Shown here: positions 7,361 through 10,409 of the stretch, one piece after another
Numbering within the stretch: position 1 is the first letter of the stretch
Layout of the letters: each line of letters starts with the position of its first letter
From: CAYOXX01 sp964408025
GTDB taxonomy: Bacteria > Acidobacteriota > DATKUA01
Assembly: GCA_964408025.1 (NCBI GenBank)
Contig: CAYOXX010000104.1
Span: 1-10,409 of the forward strand
Length of the DNA: 10,409 nucleotides
Reading direction: 5' to 3'
Notes under the pieces: generated by a model
Database searches by the model: none
What the model saw: the letters and a program-made list of their open reading frames with translations, nothing else
Told to the model about the DNA's origin: nothing
Program-made: the position numbers and the translations under genes

Positions 7361-7984
7361 TTACCTCCCCTCGTGCTTCAGCTCGGCCGCGCGACGGGCC
7401 GCCCTGAAGATGTGCTGGTAGGCGCCGCAGCGGCAGAGGTTGCCGCTGACGCCGGCGCGGATCTGGTCGAGCGAGGGGTCAGGGTTGGCGCGCAGGAGTC
7501 CCTCGACGGCCACGACCTGCCCCGGAGTGCAGAAGCCGCACTGTAAGGCGTCCTCCTCCGCGAAGGCCCGCTGCACCGGCCCCAGCTCCTCGCCGTCCAT
7601 CAGGCCCTCGAGCGTCGTGATCTCGACGCCCTCGGCCTCGACTGCCAGCGTCATGCAGGCGTAGCGTGGGATACCGTCGAAAAGCACCGTGCAAGCGCCG
7701 CACTCGCCGCGGCCGCAGCCGTGCTTCGTGGCGGTCAGCCCCAGCTTGTCGCGGATGACGAAAAGCAGGGTCCAGCGCGGCTCGACATCGACGCTGTGCA
7801 GGCGGCCGTTGACGCTTAGCGCTATCCGCGTCGCCTCGCCGGCCTCGGCCTGAGCGGCCTCGCCGGCCACGGCTTTGCCTGCGGCGGCTGCGGCCACGGC
7901 CCCAGCGCTCACCGACTGGAAGAAATCGCGCCGGCTCATGCCGGGCGATTCGGGCGAGCCCTGTTCCTTGCACTCTTTATCCAT
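7361..7984 (-). CDS. Tat-exported 2x[2Fe-2S] small subunit of the molybdo-flavoenzyme
   Basis: This 207-residue electron-transfer subunit (PaoA/CoxS/XdhA type) carries electrons from the molybdenum centre to FAD. A twin-arginine signal opens it: SRRDFF (17-22), then an Ala-rich hydrophobic stretch to about residue 41, with cleavage likely in the AGEAAQAEA region. The plant-type ferredoxin domain holds the first cluster with Cys90, 95, 98 and 110 (GCGRGECGAC). The all-helical domain holds the second with Cys149, 152, 184 and 186 (CGFC and CRCG). All eight ligands are present. The frame runs 40 codons further upstream, but ATG at 7984 is chosen because a strong ribosome site lies 5 bases before it and the Tat signal begins soon after. 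A later ATG at residue 16 lacks a ribosome site. It is the first gene of the operon, followed 3 bases later by the catalytic subunit. Confidence 0.95.
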   Translation of the reverse strand: MDKECKEQGSPESPGMSRRDFFQSVSAGAVAAAAAGKAVAGEAAQAEAGEATRIALSVNGRLHSVDVEPRWTLLFVIRDKLGLTATKHGCGRGECGACTVLFDGIPRYACMTLAVEAEGVEITTLEGLMDGEELGPVQRAFAEEDALQCGFCTPGQVVAVEGLLRANPDPSLDQIRAGVSGNLCRCGAYQHIFRAARRAAELKHEGR

Positions 7985-7989
7985 GGAAT

Positions 7990-7999
7990 CCTCCCCTCC
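7990..7999 (-). promoter_or_regulatory. Strong ribosome binding site that fixes the small-subunit start
   Basis: The minus strand reads GGAGGGGAGG, two overlapping Shine-Dalgarno cores, ending 5 bases before ATG 7984. It decides between that start, the upstream extension of the frame and the internal ATG of the Tat signal. Confidence 0.8.
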
Positions 8000-8099
8000 A
8001 TATCTTTGCGGACCCGATGAGCCCGCCGAACCAAGAGAAATCCGATAGCATTGGAGTGAATCCTGGAGGGAAAAAAGGACGCGAGAAACGATATCCCCC

Positions 8100-8128
8100 C
8101 CCACAACTCAACCATAATATACTATAAT
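8100..8128 (+). promoter_or_regulatory. Perfect TATAAT on the plus strand, possible distal promoter of the LTxxQ gene
   Basis: TATAAT (8123-8128) matches the -10 consensus exactly. The hexamer 17 bases upstream (CCCACA, 8100-8105) matches only the last three positions of the -35. If used, it would give a leader of about 220 bases before the ATG at 8357 and would sit back to back with the minus-strand candidate. An activator could compensate for the weak -35. Confidence 0.35.
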
Positions 8129-8142
8129 CGAGTCTGTGGCAG
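8114..8142 (-). promoter_or_regulatory. Candidate promoter of the molybdoenzyme operon
   Basis: On the minus strand, CTGCCA (8137-8142) and TATTAT (8114-8119) are 17 bases apart. They match the sigma-70 -35 at four of six positions and the -10 at five of six. They lie in the only AT-rich island between the divergent genes, about 130 bases upstream of the operon start at 7984. Read by eye only; the exact -10 is uncertain because several overlapping TATA-like hexamers occur here. Confidence 0.45.
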
Positions 8143-8204
8143 AGGGAAACAGTAATTGAGGTGACATTCGCGATTTCCTGTTCTGAGACGGCGACTTCAA
8201 TGTG

Positions 8205-8280
8205 CTCCGACCCACTGGCGGCGCCGCCCGCCTGGCTCGCCCCACGCAGGGCGATCTCCTCGGAGCGCAGGCGCCGTGGG
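8205..8280 (+). other. GC-rich region with several inverted repeats in the leader of the LTxxQ gene
   Basis: The stretch contains a 12-base perfect palindrome GGCGGCGCCGCC (8217-8228) and a hairpin TCGCCC-cacgca-GGGCGA (8237-8254). Two competing longer pairings are also possible. In one, CCCAC (8211-8215) and GGCGCC (8220-8225) pair with GTGGG (8276-8280) and GGCGCC (8270-8275). In the other, CTCCGA (8205-8210) pairs with TCGGAG (8260-8265). The two cannot form together. This could be an RNA switch or attenuator if transcription starts near 8135, or a protein-binding site. No known riboswitch class was recognised. The rest of 7985-8356 holds the promoters and ribosome sites listed separately and an 8-base C run (8095-8102). 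Confidence 0.3.
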
Positions 8281-8285
8281 CATTT

Positions 8286-8311
8286 AACTTTTGGCACCCC
8301 CGAATGTCCAA
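8286..8311 (+). promoter_or_regulatory. Possible ECF-sigma-type promoter close to the LTxxQ gene
   Basis: AACTT (8286-8290) and TCCAA (8307-8311) are 16 bases apart, loosely resembling the AACTT / TCNAA arrangement of sigma-E-like (ECF) promoters. It would give a leader of about 40 bases. Envelope-stress control would suit an LTxxQ protein. The match is weak and by eye; it is an alternative to the TATAAT at 8123. Confidence 0.2.
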
Positions 8312-8344
8312 GCGAACGAAGGCTTTAGTGCGAAAGAAACTACC

Positions 8345-8351
8345 AAGGAGG
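8345..8351 (+). promoter_or_regulatory. Ribosome binding site fixing the LTxxQ gene start
   Basis: AAGGAGG lies 5 bases before ATG 8357. It favours that start over an in-frame one 22 codons upstream and places the signal peptide directly at the N-terminus. Confidence 0.8.
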
Positions 8352-8356
8352 ACGAT

Positions 8357-8902
8357 ATGAAAAGGGTATTGATATTCGTTGCGGGCGCAGCTATCGCATT
8401 CGGCCTGGCCGGAATCGCCTTCACCACCCTCGCCCAGGACGAGACTCCGGAGCCCGCCCCGCCCCCGGACGATCCGTACCAGTGGCAATGGTTTCAGCGC
8501 GGATACCCCGGCGGGCCCTTCTGCCGGCTGATTGCTCTCCGGGAAGAACTCGGACTCAGCGACGAGCAGATCGAGCAACTCGAGCAGTTGTCCTTCGACC
8601 ACCAGCGCCGGATGGTCGAGCTGCAGGCGCGGCTCAGGATCGCCGGCATGGAGCTGGCCGGGCTGATGCGCGAGCGCGGCAACGACGAAGCGGCGATGGC
8701 CAAGGCGATGGAGATCAACGGCCTGCGGACCGAGATGATGGGGCTGAGCGTCAGGCACCAGCTCGACCGCCGCGCCGTCTTCACCGACGAGCAGTGGGAA
8801 ACGATTCGGAACCTGGGGCGCCAGCGCGGCTTCATGGGCCGCCGGGGCGATTCCTTCCGCAACCGCCCCGGGCCGGGCCGCGGCTTCGGCCGCCGCTGGT
8901 AA
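8357..8902 (+). CDS. Secreted LTxxQ (Spy/CpxP/ZraP-like) periplasmic protein
   Basis: This 181-residue protein has a clear Sec signal peptide: Lys-Arg at 2-3, a hydrophobic core 4-25 and likely cleavage after Ala26 (TTLA/QDE). A Pro/Asp-rich spacer follows, then a long, mostly helical, charged region. Two copies of the motif that names the family are present in variant form: LSDEQ (67-71) and FTDEQ (142-146), each starting a helix. Spy, CpxP and ZraP relatives are periplasmic chaperones or metal-linked stress proteins that bind unfolded or membrane-stress substrates. The last 25 residues are rich in Arg, Gly and Phe and look disordered. A single Cys (56) remains in the mature protein. It is divergent from the molybdoenzyme operon, with no two-component pair beside it. 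Chaperone activity is inferred from the fold family; metal binding cannot be judged, since no His-rich segment is seen. Confidence 0.8.
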   Translation: MKRVLIFVAGAAIAFGLAGIAFTTLAQDETPEPAPPPDDPYQWQWFQRGYPGGPFCRLIALREELGLSDEQIEQLEQLSFDHQRRMVELQARLRIAGMELAGLMRERGNDEAAMAKAMEINGLRTEMMGLSVRHQLDRRAVFTDEQWETIRNLGRQRGFMGRRGDSFRNRPGPGRGFGRRW

Positions 8903-8944
8903 GCCGGCAACAGCCAGAAACACACCTCCATCTTTTTCCGTCGA

Positions 8945-8969
8945 CAGGGGGCCTCGATCGGCCCCCCTG
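8945..8969 (+). terminator. GC-rich hairpin, possible terminator after the LTxxQ gene
   Basis: GGGGGCC (8947-8953) and GGCCCCC (8960-8966) pair around the loop TCGATC. CAG and CTG extend the stem with one bulged C. The hairpin is 42 bases past the stop. No T-run follows; a short T-run (CTTTTTC) instead lies just before it. It is therefore not a textbook intrinsic terminator and may act with Rho or only protect the 3' end. Confidence 0.4.
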
Positions 8970-9051
8970 GTCTGTCCACTGACGGCAGTGTCTCACACCA
9001 CCGACCTGCGCCCCGGCGCAACCCGCAGATGTCGCGCCTCACTTCTTTCGC

Positions 9052-9080
9052 TTGACAGGAAAAGGCTCTTACTGTAGCTT
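9052..9080 (+). promoter_or_regulatory. Probable sigma-70 promoter of ffh
   Basis: A perfect TTGACA (9052-9057) is followed after 17 bases by TAGCTT (9075-9080), which keeps the three most conserved -10 positions. The predicted start is near 9087, giving a leader of about 50 bases. It suits a housekeeping gene transcribed apart from the LTxxQ gene. Confidence 0.55.
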
Positions 9081-9139
9081 CAAGCACTTGGTTCGCGCTC
9101 TAATTGTTGCGTTTTCACAGAGTTAGGCGAAATCGGGAC

Positions 9140-10409
<1,270 letters not shown>

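Noticed and set aside
5042..7984. Form I CO dehydrogenase (coxMSL) as the identity of the operon
   Set aside because: The large subunit lacks the AYRCSFR active-site loop, the small subunit has a Tat signal, and the FAD subunit carries the PaoB-like Cys insert.
7985..8104. Upstream 40-codon extension of the small iron-sulfur subunit
   Set aside because: It would place about 55 residues before the twin-arginine motif and read through the ribosome site GGAGGGGAGG; ATG 7984 fits a Tat signal far better.
8291..8306. Sigma-54 promoter suggested by TTGGCAC upstream of the LTxxQ gene (zraP uses sigma-54 in E. coli)
   Set aside because: The required GC of the -12 element is missing at the correct spacing; bases 8305-8306 are TG.
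8108..8923. Minus-strand frame of 271 codons across the LTxxQ gene and its leader
   Set aside because: It covers the plus-strand gene with a signal peptide, family motifs and a strong ribosome site, and it runs through the promoter island. Its sequence shows no domain.

Overview
The window (high-GC, roughly 60-65% by eye) looks like ordinary chromosome from a free-living bacterium. A Spy/CpxP-type exported protein and a Tat-exported three-subunit molybdo-flavoenzyme suggest a cell with a periplasm, probably diderm. The phylum cannot be assigned from the sequence. No insertion sequence, phage gene, CRISPR array, tRNA or rRNA was seen.

Layout. (1) 1-1483, plus strand: the 3' part of a sensory protein with receiver, PAS, GAF and PAS domains. 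It stops directly after the second PAS with no kinase or other output domain. (2) 1510-2472, minus: GDP-mannose 4,6-dehydratase (gmd), convergent with gene 1 and only 26 bases from it. (3) 2659-7984, minus: a tight five-gene operon. In transcription order it encodes a Tat-signal 2x[2Fe-2S] subunit, a molybdopterin catalytic subunit, an FAD subunit with an extra Cys-rich [4Fe-4S]-type insert, a MocA-like molybdopterin cytidylyltransferase and an XdhC maturation factor. (4) 8357-8902, plus: a small secreted LTxxQ (Spy/CpxP/ZraP-like) protein, divergent from the operon. (5) 9140 to the end, plus: ffh, the SRP GTPase, cut by the window edge.

The operon is a complete production unit for a periplasmic xanthine-oxidase-family enzyme of the PaoABC kind. 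MocA would make the CMP-linked cofactor. XdhC would hold the cofactor, see to its sulfuration and insert it. The three structural subunits would assemble in the cytoplasm and leave together through Tat on the small subunit's signal. Aldehyde oxidation is the closest analogy, but the substrate is not determined by sequence. The 372-base gap 7985-8356 between the operon and the LTxxQ gene carries back-to-back -10-like elements in an AT-rich island, so the two exported functions may share a control region.

Nothing here is clearly a new biological system. The points most worth a second look are the output-less sensor with duplicated PAS domains, the [4Fe-4S]-insert enzyme with its own cofactor genes, and the divergent control region with a long structured leader.
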